A stretch of DNA of 64,000 nt, from assembly GCA_904066235.2 (NCBI GenBank), contig CAJFCV020000006.1, positions 1,488,001 to 1,552,000 on the forward strand. Reading direction: 5' to 3'. The notes beneath the pieces are model-generated. The model saw only the letters and a list, made by a program, of their open reading frames with translations. It was not told where the DNA came from and searched no databases. A program made the translations under genes and the position numbers. Positions within the stretch are counted from its first letter, which is position 1. Every line of letters begins with the position of its first letter. Below are positions 45,600 through 55,936 of this stretch, in pieces. Source of the stretch: Bursaphelenchus xylophilus (lineage: Eukaryota > Nematoda > Chromadorea > Rhabditida > Aphelenchoididae).

Positions 45600-45645
45600 G
45601 TTTTATTTTTTATGTGTCACTGTATGAAATGTGACACATAAAATG
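45600..45645. repeat. Hairpin
   Basis: TTTTATGTGTCAC and GTGACACATAAAA form a perfect 13-bp stem with a 10-nt loop. A second small hairpin follows (GGGATAAAC / GTTTATCCC, 45751-45776). Confidence 0.75.
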
Positions 45646-45904
45646 CATATCAATTAAAATTATAATTGCCTCTCAATCGAGCCTCACGGCCCAATAACAG
45701 AGACGGGGAATCGGTGTCAAGCATTTGTTTTTGATCAAAAAATGGGATAAACCAAAATTGTTTATCCCAGGGAGACCGATTGATGGGAGATTTGGCCCCG
45801 ACTCGTTTCTAAATTTGTTTATCTTTTATTTACACGCTTAGCGGGAGCAGTCTGAGTATGGAGCGGTCATTGTGGATGAGAGATTATTGAGAATGATGAG
45901 AGGC

Positions 45905-46640
45905 GGTAATAACAAAAGGGGAGACAAATGGGAGAAACAACTAAAAACACTAATTTTCCGTATATTGGTATCAGTGAGAGGGTGCACTCTGAATTCTTCG
46001 ATAAAGCTGTGGGAATTGCGGGCTACGTGGCCAAAGAAGAGTCAAAGCATTACAACGAAGGGCATTTCTGGCATTTTAAATTTGAGAGATTATTGAGAAT
46101 GATGAGAGACGGTCAGAGAAAATGCGAATTTTTATGGCTAAAATTGGGGCTTCATGGAAATTGGACAGAGTGAAACTCGGCGGAAATAAATTGGACAGAG
46201 TGTGGAAATCGGACAGAGTGAAATTGGACAGATTTTTTTCACTGAAATCATACGAAATGTAATTATTTGATTATTTTTTGCAGTGGAAAAAATCTGTCCA
46301 ATTTCCCTCTGTCTAATCTCCACACTCCGTCCAGTTTATTTCTGTCGAGTTTCACTCTATCCAATTTCCATGAAGCCCAATTTTGGACATAAAAATTCGC
46401 ATTTTCTCTGACCGTCTCTCATCATTCTCAATAGTCTCTCAAACAGAAAATGCCAGAAATTCCCTTCCTTGTAATGCTTTGACTCTTCTTTGGTCACGTA
46501 GCACCAATTCCCACAGCTTTATCGAAGAATTCGAAATGCACCCTCTCACTGATAACAACATACGGAAAATTAGTGTTTTTAGTTGTTTCTCCCACTTGTT
46601 TCCCCTTTTTGTTATTTCGAGTGACGATATAGGGCTTGTT
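45905..46640. repeat. Palindrome P5 centred on a GGACAG fold-back core
   Basis: The core (about 46148-46377) is an inverted repeat with CTTCATGGAAATTGGACAGA at one end, its partner TCCAATTTCCATGAAG at the other, and repeated GGACAG words inside. The outer arms (45905-46147, 46378-46640) are inverted copies of each other, contain the GACCGTCTCTC dispersed repeat, and differ from the arms around the same core at 47.7 and 51.8 kb. Confidence 0.82.
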
Positions 46641-46684
46641 GAGCAGTGGACTGGAATGTTTTGCCTGAATTGACAAATTGTAAT

Positions 46685-47261
46685 ACCATTTTTATCAAGA
46701 ATATTATACTTGATGGGTCAGGTATAATATTCTTGATGAAAATGGGCAAAAATGATCGAGTACTAAAAAAATCTGGGTAAATATAGTGGTATCGGAGAAT
46801 TTACTGTCTTATTTGAAAGTTTGAATGTTATAGATATACAATTTACAACCGAAATTATCAGGTCTTGTCAAATAATGACATTTTCTTGCAAGATAAGGAA
46901 AAACTATGTCGTTTTGTTGAGTTTTTCTGCGTCTTTTGGTTGGATCTTGATATTCTTGACGGGTTGGGGGGCTCTAAGATGTTGTTAGATGCATTTAGGA
47001 TCTTTATTGGTTAGAAAATTATCCTTTTCATCTAGCATAAGGTCAAAATTGATGATTTTTTGCCAATTATGGTATTTTTACTGATGACTACCGATTAAAA
47101 TCGCTGTTTCTTGGCGTCATAAAGGCGTATCTTGCCTTATCCATAAAATGTCATCAAAAATGGAATGAAATGTTGGATTTTGTATGCATAAAAATCAAAA
47201 AATTTGCATGACTTTTGCAAAAAAATCCATCTTTGCCAATTCAACCTTTCAACGATAGAAC
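46685..47261. other. Gene-free stretch
   Basis: A small palindrome (AAGAATATTATACTTGA / TCAGGTATAATATTCTT, about 46699-46735) of the TATTACAC family lies at the start. Nothing else recognised. Confidence 0.45.
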
Positions 47262-48235
47262 TGTGTAGGTATCAAAACAACCGCGGGAACTTGGAATAAA
47301 CCCGTATCATTTTACCACTACCCACCACTTCCGCCTTGTTCCTCTTGTTTTTACATTTTTCGGAGGGTCATTAGACAAGGCTAATAATTTTTTGTGAGAA
47401 ATTGGCGAAACTAGTTATTTTCGGACTTGGAAACGCCTTTCTTATTAGTTATTTGAGCGTTTCAATAATGAAAATTTCACAGAAATTTTTTTTTGTTTTT
47501 GAAATTTTTAGTGCAGAAAGATCTTGCTAAAAATCTCGGAGATGCCTTCGAGACGTCAAATTTGTCCCAGGTTTCGTTAAAATCCCAAAAAAATCAACAA
47601 TTTTCCACCCTGCATAGTGCAGACCATTTTTTTGGGCTTCATGGAGATTGGGCAGAGTGAAACTCGAGAGAAATAAATTGGACAGTGTGGAAATTGGACA
47701 GGGGGAAATTGGACAGACTTTTTTCACTGTAAAAAGAAATAGTGACATTTCTTACGATTGCAGTGAAAAAAATCTGTCCAATTTCCCTCTCTCCAATTTC
47801 CGCACACTGTCCGATTTGTTTCTGTCGAGTTTCACCCTGTGCAATTTCCATGAAGCCCAAAAATGGTTCTGCATTATGCAAAGTGAGAAAATTGCTGATT
47901 TTTTTGGATTTTAATGAAACTTGGGGCAAATTTGACGTCTCGAAGGCATCTCCGCGATTTCGAGCAAGATCTTTCTGCACTAAAAATTTTAAAAACAAAA
48001 AAAAATTTCTGTGAAATTTTCATTATTGAAACCCTCAAATAACTCAAAAGAAAGGCGTTTCCAAGTCCGAAAATAACTAGTTTCGCCAATTTCTCACAAA
48101 AAATTATTAGCTTTGTCTAATGACCCTCCAAAAAATGTAAAAATAAGAGGAACAAGGCGGAAGTGGTGGGTAGTGGTAAAATGATACGGGTTTATTCCAA
48201 GTTCCCGCGGTTGTTTTGATACCTACACAGTTCGT
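47262..48235. repeat. Palindrome P6 centred on a GGACAG fold-back core
   Basis: Arms of about 370 bp (47262-47632 and 47868-48235) flank a core (about 47633-47867) of the same family as P5. The outer ends read CTGTGTAGGTATCAAAACAA and its inverted partner. The arms share nothing obvious with those of P5. Confidence 0.82.
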
Positions 48236-48794
48236 ATCAAATTTAGCTCGCGTTTTGCAGAATTACCGGGATTTTTTGGGTCGAAAACAGGAAAATTTGA
48301 CTTTTTTGCTCGAATTTTTTGAGTCAGATTTTTTGAAAAATAAATTTTTGCCAAATTAAAAAAAAATCTGAAAAATTTTTTTGGTTTTTCATTTTGTTTC
48401 GTTCAGTTGGGTCTCTAAAATCGCCCGTGCTCAAAGTTTCATCCCGAAATTTGGCATTGGTCATGATGAATTACTCGAAATTCGGGTATTCAAGCCAAGA
48501 AATTCATCGTTTTTGGGCCGCGGGTTTTGATGAATGGCTCCTCCGTAGAACTGTTGGATATTCGAGCAGTTTTTAGGGGCTTTTATCCCGTAATTTTTGG
48601 TAAATGAAAAAAAAATTTTTGATTTTTTGTTGGAATTTTTTGGAAAAATATTTTTTTTTGCCTAAATTGTTGAAATACCAATTTTTGACCGTGATTTTCT
48701 TCGAAACACCGATTTTTCAGATTTTTCAGCCCCTCAAAGAGTAATTCCAGCCTTTTTCAGCCACTCCAAATTCGGCCCAAACTTGGCCACAGCG

Positions 48795-51700
48795 ATGTGG
48801 AAGGATGGCTGTGGATGGAACCATCGACGACGAACCACCTTCTTCTGGTTCCGAATAAAGTGCCTTTTCTTGGTGGTGTTGGCCTATCTGGCCGTTGTCC
48901 GGATATGCGATGTAATGGTATGAAATTTATTATTTTTTTTTGAAATTTAGAACATGGATAATATAATTTGCAATTTTTTTGTGTAGAACTCGCCGAAAGA
49001 AACTGAAGTCCCATTGGATACGGCGAGAAGACAGTTGGCCCTTCCTTCGAGAGTCGGCAGAATCTTGAATAGTGCTGTAAATGGAACGGAGGTAGGTGGA
49101 ATTTTTATATTTTTTCGTTGATTTTTAGGTAAATTGACGGGTGTAAAATGGATTTATGACTCTGTAATTTATCGCTGTTTGATTTTTAACAGATGAACAA
49201 GTGAATTTTTGCGAAATTCAGACATATTTTTACTATAATTTGTCATGGATAATATAATTTTTGATGAAATTTTGCGATTTTTTGATCTAAAATGAAAGGA
49301 AATTTCTCGTAGGTGATTTGTGTTGGCTTTAAACGGAGTCAGGGATTTGGTTTCATCAAAAAAAAGTTAATTAAAAAAATTTTTGTCTTCGTGATTTTAT
49401 TCCCAAACCCGAAAATCAATGTATTCCAGGCGCGAGACCCGATTGCAGTCCTCATATTCTGCGCAACGAGAGCGGCCGCCATCGAAAACCATCTCAGCCA
49501 AGTGGTAAAACAACGGCCGTCGCCCGACCTCTTCCCCATTTACGTGAGCCAGGACGGGAACAAGCAAGATGTGGCGGAGGTGGTCCGAAAATACATGCGA
49601 GACTTCAAGAACATCCATTTCATCCAACACCAATCCTCATCCGTGGGGCAGAAGGGCAAGGCCTACCACAACATCGCGGCCCACTACAAATGGGCGCTGG
49701 ACTCGGTGCTGGCCAACTTTTCCGCCGCCATCATCACCGAGGACGACCTGGACATTGCGGAGGACTTTTTCAGCTACTTCGAAGCCACTCGCAAGCTCCT
49801 CGACGCCGACCCAACCATATGGTGCATCTCGGCGTGGAACGACAACGGCGGCAATCGACTGGTCGACAATAATAAACCGGATCTACTCTACCGGACCGAC
49901 TTTTTCCCCGGCCTCGGATGGATGATCAAGGCCAATGTTTGGGAGGAGTTGACCCAAAAATGGCCTGCCGCTTATTGGGACGACTTTATGAGAACCCCGG
50001 AAGCAAGGAAGAATCGGGTTTGCATCAGACCCGAGGTCTCCAGAACACGACACAACAATCGGCTGGCCGGAAAAGGCAGTAGCAAGTGAGTGGAGTATTG
50101 ATTTAGGGGTTTTAACTAGAAAAATCGAAAAATTTTGAGTTTGAAATGGGTTTGTTGAGGTCTTTGATATTGTGTTTTGATATTTTCCCTATCCTTTTTT
50201 AGCTTTTTAGAGCTAAAAATTCAGTTTCAGATTTCACTGTGCAAAAATTTAGGCTTTTTTACACTATGAAACTGCACTGTGCAAAAATGTAGGCTTTTTT
50301 ACACTATGGAACTGCACTGTGCAAAAATGTAGGCTTTTTTGCCCTATGAAATTGCACTGTGCAAAAATCTAGGCTTTTTTACACTATGGAACTGCACTGT
50401 GCAAAAATCTAGGCTTTTTTTCCACTATGGAACTGCACTGTGCAAAAATGTAGGCTTTTTTACACTATGAAACTGCACTGTGCAAAAATCTTGGCTTTTT
50501 TGAACTAGAAATTGCACTGTGCGAAAATCTAGGCTTTTTTACACTATGGAACTGCACTGTGCAAAAATGTAAGCTTTTTTGCCTTACGAAACTGCACTGT
50601 GCAAAAATTTTAAAAATCATTTTCTACCTAATTTTGAGCTCTGCGAATATGACATGACCATAATTTACCCTTTTCAGCGGGCAATACAAGAGTTTTCTGG
50701 AGCGAATTGCCGTCCCAAAATCGCCGGTGGACTTTTCGTTGATCGATATGAGCCGTCTGATCCGGTCGAATTATGACCCGGAGTTCCGCTCCAAAATCCT
50801 CCAGGCCAAGCCCATCTCCATCGAGGAGTTGCTGTCGGACAACAAGTTGGACCCCCAATTCGCATATCGGATATCATTCAAGGACCCAAGGGAATTTCGA
50901 AAATTCGCCAACCCTCTAACCCTGATGAATGATGTCCGAGGAGGACTGATCCGAACAATCTACCAAGGTGTACTGACCTTTGTCCACAAAGGTGCGAGAA
51001 TTTATGCGGTTATGGCAAGCGTGGACTTGCAAAAACCGTTCGAGGAAAAGGTCCCGGATCGGGATGTGTATGATGTAAAGTGGGACAAAATGAGCCGGTT
51101 CCTGGACTTTGAGAGCGTGATCTGCAAAAAGTAAGAGGGAAATTTGGAAAAGTTTGATTTTTTGGAGGAAAAATTTGAAAAAATCGAAAATTTTTGGGGT
51201 TTTTGGAGGAAATGGGTTTTTTTCATTTCAAAATGGGAGTTTACGAAAATTTAGAGGGTCTTGATTGAAGGAGTAGACTGTAAAAAAGGTGATTCAAATT
51301 GGTGAATACTGTAACATTGATTTTTTGACGGAAATTTAATGGAGATGGATAAAAAAGAAGAAAATTTGTAAAAGTTTGATAAAATTTGGATTTTTTGGTG
51401 TGTTTATGAATATAAGGTGATGAGCAATGATCAATAAGGGCAGTATTAGAATGAGGATTGCTGTAACGCAAATTTTCTCGGAGATTCCATCCGAAAAATC
51501 ATAAAAATCTGGTTTTTGAACTTTTTTTTCGAGTTTTTGTGGTTAATAATCATTTTAATAGGGAGATTAGTAATTTTTTGGGCTTTAGAAAGTACCATGG
51601 CTGAGCTTGGAGTATTTTACCTTTTTGGTTTAGAGGAAAATCGTGAAAGTTTGAGGTTTTTCGCAAAAAATCGGCTTCGTGGAAACTGGACAGAGTGAAA

Positions 51701-54700
51701 CTCGACAGAAATAAATTGGACAGGGTGTGAAAACTGGATTGAGAGAAATGGAACAGGAGGAAATTCGACAGATTTTTTTTACTGCAAAAAAATATTTCAT
51801 TTGTCACATTTCGTACGATTGCAGTGAAAAAATCTGTCGATTTTGCCCTCTATTTCCCTCAATCCAGTTTTCACACCCTGTCCAATTTATTTCTGTCGAG
51901 TTTCATTCTGTCCAATTTCCATGAAGCTGATTTTTCGCGAAAAACCTCAAATTTTCACAATTTTCCCCCAAACCAAAAAAGTATAATACTCCAAGCTCAG
52001 CCATGCTACTCTCTAAAGCCCCCAAAATTGCTAATCTCCCTATTAAAACACGATTTTTCTAACACTCGAGCGCACCTTTATTGGCCGGCTACACGAAAAT
52101 TCAAACTGCTTCAAATCCAGCGAAACTTTCAAATCTGTGCCTATGGACAGTTCTAAGAAACTTTCCCGTTAACTTTTTTTGATTACTCACCGTAGCGTGG
52201 GTTACTGTAACTTGACCTCAAAATTTATATCTCGGTAACCAGACGTCGTAGAAGGACGGGACCTTCACCATTATGTTCCTCATGCAAAATAACGTGTTTT
52301 TGGTTGTTACACCCGGATATGAAAATTATCGGAAGGGTTCCAAAATTTGAATATTCATGCGCTGAACAATAAATCTTCAATTTTCTCGAAAACTGGTTAT
52401 TATTTTAGCGCTTTTTTATTGCATATTCTGAAAGCAGAGCTTTTTCTGAATCGAATGCATATAAGGATTGCTCACAAAGCCGGAGAATTTGGGGGGTAAC
52501 CGGCCGCCGGAAGTTGGCGTACTCCGTTCGAGATCTAAGAAAACGGTCTAAAATCGCAGCAAATTGGACAATTTTTGAATTTCTTTTTTTATCCAGTTAA
52601 CTCTAGGGCTTTTTTAGTCCTCATAGACAAAAAGTCATCAACAAATTTATGTTGAAAAGCCCGTTTTAAAAAAATTTGCATATTTTCGCGCAGTTCTTAA
52701 AATTTGTAAATATCTCAAATATTTCCAATGTTATACCCATTATTATCATTGTACAATACATTAGGCAATGTGAGAATCCAACTTTAACTATACGTGTCGC
52801 AATTTGAACACCATGTTTTGCGCAGGAAGGCGCTATCTATATGAACACGTAGTGAAAACTGTTATCTCTTGTTTTTCTCGTGAAATTATGCTAATTTTAG
52901 CACTTTTTTATTGCATTTTCAAAAAGTACAGTGTATCCTGATTCGAATGCGTTCAAGTATGTTACAAGTCGATGGAGATTTGAGTGAAAACGGAGCTGCT
53001 GCTACAGTTCACATGCAAGTTTATGACCCCATTTTAAATCAACAATGAAAAAGATAATAGTACGCGATTATTACACAAGGGTTATATCAGTGACGATGAC
53101 ATCTTTCGTCCCATCGTTTTCTAAAATTTCGTCTATAATTTCCTCAAAGTGAGTCGGAAAAATTGGCTCATTCTACAGGAATTTGGCTCTCGTCCACATC
53201 TTCAGTGTCTTCCTGAATGTCTCTACGGAACCTAGGGGACGGCTCACTAGCCTTTGGCTCTTGTGTAGGCCACTGTTTAGCAAACTTCGTAAAGAATAAG
53301 CGATTTGCTGCCAATTGAGAAACTGAGGTTATAAGAACTTTGGCAGCTCCGTTTTCACTCAAATCTCCATCGACTTGTAGCATACTTGAACGCATTCGAA
53401 TCAGGATACACCGTACTTTTTGAAAATGTAATAAAAAAGTGCTAAAATTAGCATAATTTGACGAGAAAACAAGAGATAACAGTTTTCACTACGTGTTGAT
53501 ATAGATAGCGCCTTCCTGCGCAAAACGTGGTGTTCAAATTGCGACACGTATAGTTAAAGTTGGATTCTCACATTGCCTAATGTATTGTACAATGATAATA
53601 ATGGGTATAACATTGGAAATATTTGAGATATTTACAAATTTTAAGAACTGCGCGAAAATATGCAAATTTTTTTAAGACGGGGTTTTCAACATAAATTTGT
53701 TGATGACTTTTTGTCTATGAGGACTAAAAAAGCCCTAGAGTTAACTGGAAAAAAAAAGAAATTCAAAAATTGTCCAATTTGCTGCGATTTTAGACCGTTT
53801 TCTTAGATCTCGAACGGAGTACGCCAACTTCCGGCGGCCGGTTACCCCCAAATTCTCCGGCTTTGTGAGCAATCCTTATATGCATTCGATTCAGAAAAAG
53901 CTCTGCTTTCAGAATATGCAATAAAAAAGCGCTAAAATAATAACCAGTTTTCGAGAAAATTGAAGATTTATTGTTCGGCGCATGAATATTCAAATTTTTG
54001 GAACCCTTCCGATAATTTTCATATCCGGGTGTAACAACCAAAAACACGTTATTTTGCATGAGGAACATAATGGTGAAGGTGCCGTCCTTCTACGACGTCT
54101 GGTTACCGAGATATAAATTTTGAGGTCAAGTTACAGTAACCCGGACTACGGTGAGTAATCAAAAAAAGTTAACGGGAAAGTTTCTTAGAACTGTCCATAG
54201 GCACAGATTTGAAAGTTTCGCTGGATTTGAAGCAGTTTGAATTTTCGTGTAGCCAAGGCTCTCGACTCATAGAAAAATCGTGTTTTAAAATGATTATTAA
54301 CCACAAAAACTCGAAAAAAGTTCAAAAACCACATTTTTATGATTTTTCGGATGAAATCTCCGAGAAAATTTGCGTTACAGTAATCCTCATTCCAATACTG
54401 TCCTTATGGATCATTGCCTATCACCTTATATTCATAAACACATCAAAAAATCCAAATTTTACCAAACTTTTACAAATTTTCTTCTTTTTTTGTCCATCTT
54501 CATTAAACTTCCATCAAAAAATCGATGTTACAGTATTCTCCAAGTTGAATCACCTTTTTTACAGTCTACTCCTTCAATCATGACCTACTAAATTTCCTAA
54601 ATCGAATCATAGTTACCGTATTTTTCCCATAACAATACAATTTTTCCAGGTATTCCGGTAAATGTGACCCATATTCCGCCGAAATGATCGAATGGATCAA

Positions 54701-54755
54701 GAAGAAACATTGGACCAAAAAAGTCGCCAACTACGGTGAAATGATCGTATTTTAG
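48795..54755 (+). CDS. Alpha-1,3-mannosyl-glycoprotein 2-beta-N-acetylglucosaminyltransferase (GnT I, MGAT1)
   Basis: Five exons (48795-48917, 48987-49091, 49430-50085, 50678-51130, 54650-54755) with matching phases give 480 residues; human MGAT1 has 445. GnT I is a Golgi type II membrane enzyme that adds the first GlcNAc to the Man5 N-glycan and opens the hybrid and complex branch. A basic cytoplasmic tail and a membrane anchor (about residues 22-38) are encoded by exon 1, a stem by exon 2, and the GT13 catalytic domain by exons 3-5. The metal and nucleotide-binding E-D-D is at about residues 180-182 and the W-D-D segment with the likely catalytic base at about 259-261, followed by RVCIRPEVSRT. 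C. elegans has three such genes (gly-12, gly-13, gly-14); I cannot assign which. Intron 3 carries minisatellite and intron 4 (3.5 kb) a large palindrome. Confidence 0.93.
50229..50612 (+). repeat. GCAC(A/T)GTGC minisatellite, MGAT1 intron 3
   Basis: Ten units of 39-42 bp, very uniform: GCACTGTGCAAAAATGTAGG then CTTTTTTACACTATGGAACT. All cores have the T centre. Orientation is TAGGCTTTTTT on the gene's sense strand, as in INTS6. Confidence 0.92.
51559..52042. mobile_element. TTAA-flanked fold-back element with a GGACAG core
   Basis: The element starts TAGGGAGATTAG and ends CTAATCTCCCTA, and is flanked on both sides by TTAA. The other palindrome arm shows the empty site TTTTAAAACACG with a single TTAA, so the target-site duplication is directly visible. 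TTAA duplication is characteristic of piggyBac-type transposases. The element encodes no transposase, so it is a MITE. Its centre (about 51675-51927) is the GGACAG core shared with P5 and P6. Confidence 0.85.
53168..53395 (-). CDS. Open reading frame at the centre of palindrome P7, unknown function
   Basis: A 75-codon frame starts inside the right arm (53395) and runs across the unpaired centre to a stop at 53168. The part beyond the arm is protein-like (SVSQLAANRLFFTKFAKQWP, then acidic DIQEDTEDVDESQIPVE). I recognise no family. It may be the trapped end of a gene or a transposon protein; no promoter or splice evidence supports expression. Confidence 0.25.
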   Translation of the reverse strand: MRSSMLQVDGDLSENGAAKVLITSVSQLAANRLFFTKFAKQWPTQEPKASEPSPRFRRDIQEDTEDVDESQIPVE

Positions 54756-54967
54756 AAGCGAAAGTATTTACAGATATTTTAACTCCAAGTGTCTTACAAT
54801 ACGGGTATAATTCGGTTTCTTTTGTTATGCTAATTGTGAATATGAATATTCTAATATTGATTTTTTATATTATATAGTCTAAACTACGAAAACAGGTATT
54901 AAATAAAGCACTTTATTGAGTTCGGAATTATTTTTGAACTGTCAATTTTTATAGTTAGAACCACCTA

Positions 54968-55192
54968 CAGTGGGGACCTGATCCAGTGGCAAAAAACATA
55001 CCATTTTGCATCCAGGAAGCATCAAAAATGTGGCAAAATACCTCCCTCTCCAAGTGAAAAAAACTTGTTTTTGAAGGGCGCGCTTTTGAAATCGGAGTTT
55101 TTTCACTTGGAGAGGGAAGCATTTTGCCACATTTTTGATACTTCCCGGTGCAAAATGGTAGGTTTTTTGCCACCGGATCAGGTCCCCCACTG
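54968..55192. mobile_element. CAGTGGGG-type fold-back element (Tc1/mariner-like MITE)
   Basis: Ends CAGTGGGGACCTGATCC and GGATCAGGTCCCCCACTG are flanked by TA on both sides. The inside is almost entirely inverted repeat, with no coding potential. This is the cleanest copy of the family (others at 8610, 11739 and 35438). Confidence 0.85.
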
Positions 55193-55265
55193 TAGAATCA
55201 CCTAAATCAGGATCCCGGAATCCGGCCAAGACAGTGCTACTGCCCTTTCCGACCAACCGAAGGAC

Positions 55266-55936
55266 AATAGCAAAACACCATATCAAAGACCTCTAACCTA
55301 CTTCGAACTCAAAATTTTTCAATTTTTCTAGTTAAAACCCCTAAATCAATATCCCACTCACTTGCTACTGCCTTTTCCGGCCAGCCGATTGTTGTGTCGT
55401 GTTCTGGAGACCTCGGGTCTGATGCAAACCCGATTCTTCCTTGCTTCCGGGGTTCTCATAAAGTCGTCCCAATAAGCGGCAGGCCATTTCTGGGTCAACT
55501 CCTCCCAAACATTGGCCTTGATCATCCATCCGAGGCCGGGGAAAAAGTCGGTCCGGTAGAGGAGGTCCGGTTTATTGTTGTCGACCAGTCGATTGCCGCC
55601 GTTGTCGTTCCACGCCGAGATGCACCATATGGTTGGGTCGGCGTCGAGGAGCTTGCGAGTGGCTTCGAAGTAGCTGAAAAAGTCCTCCGCAATGTCCAGG
55701 TCGTCCTCGGTGATGATGGCGGCGGAAAAGTTGGCCAGCACCGAGTCCAGCGCCCATTTGTAGTGGGCCGCGATGTTGTGGTAGGCCTTGCCCTTCTGCC
55801 CCACGGATGAGGATTGGTGTTGGATGAAGTGGATGTTCTTGAAGTCTCGCATGTATTTTCGGACCACCTCCGCCACATCTTGTTTGTTTCCGTCCTGGCT
55901 CACGTAAATGGGGAAGAGGTCGGGCGACGGCCGTTG
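55266..55936 (-). pseudogene. Inverted partial copy of MGAT1 exon 3
   Basis: This block matches 49512-50183 in inverted orientation: about 575 bp of exon 3, the intact donor, and about 100 bp of intron 3. It begins in the middle of the exon, without the acceptor or the N-terminal 27 codons of that exon, and no other exon is nearby, so it cannot make a full enzyme. Against the parent I count seven differences in the exon, all synonymous third-position changes (for example GGG/GGA, CAT/CAC, CTA/CTC), whereas the intron part differs at about nine sites plus a small gap in about 100 bp. The encoded E-D-D and W-D-D motifs are intact. Confidence 0.88.

Larger units (their letters stand above)
51255..54590. 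repeat. Palindrome P7 in MGAT1 intron 4
   Basis: Inverted arms of about 1.2-1.5 kb fill almost all of intron 4. For example GTGGTTAATAATCATTTTAA at about 51539 matches the inverted sequence near 54300, and 52050-52985 matches 53370-54280. The centre is about 52986-53365. The left arm alone carries a 484-bp fold-back insertion (51559-52042). Arm identity looks high by eye. Confidence 0.88.

Noticed and set aside
49569..49925. Second long frame overlapping MGAT1 exon 3, also present in the inverted copy
   Set aside because: It is the shifted frame of GC-rich third-position coding sequence; the changes between copies are silent in the MGAT1 frame but not in this one.
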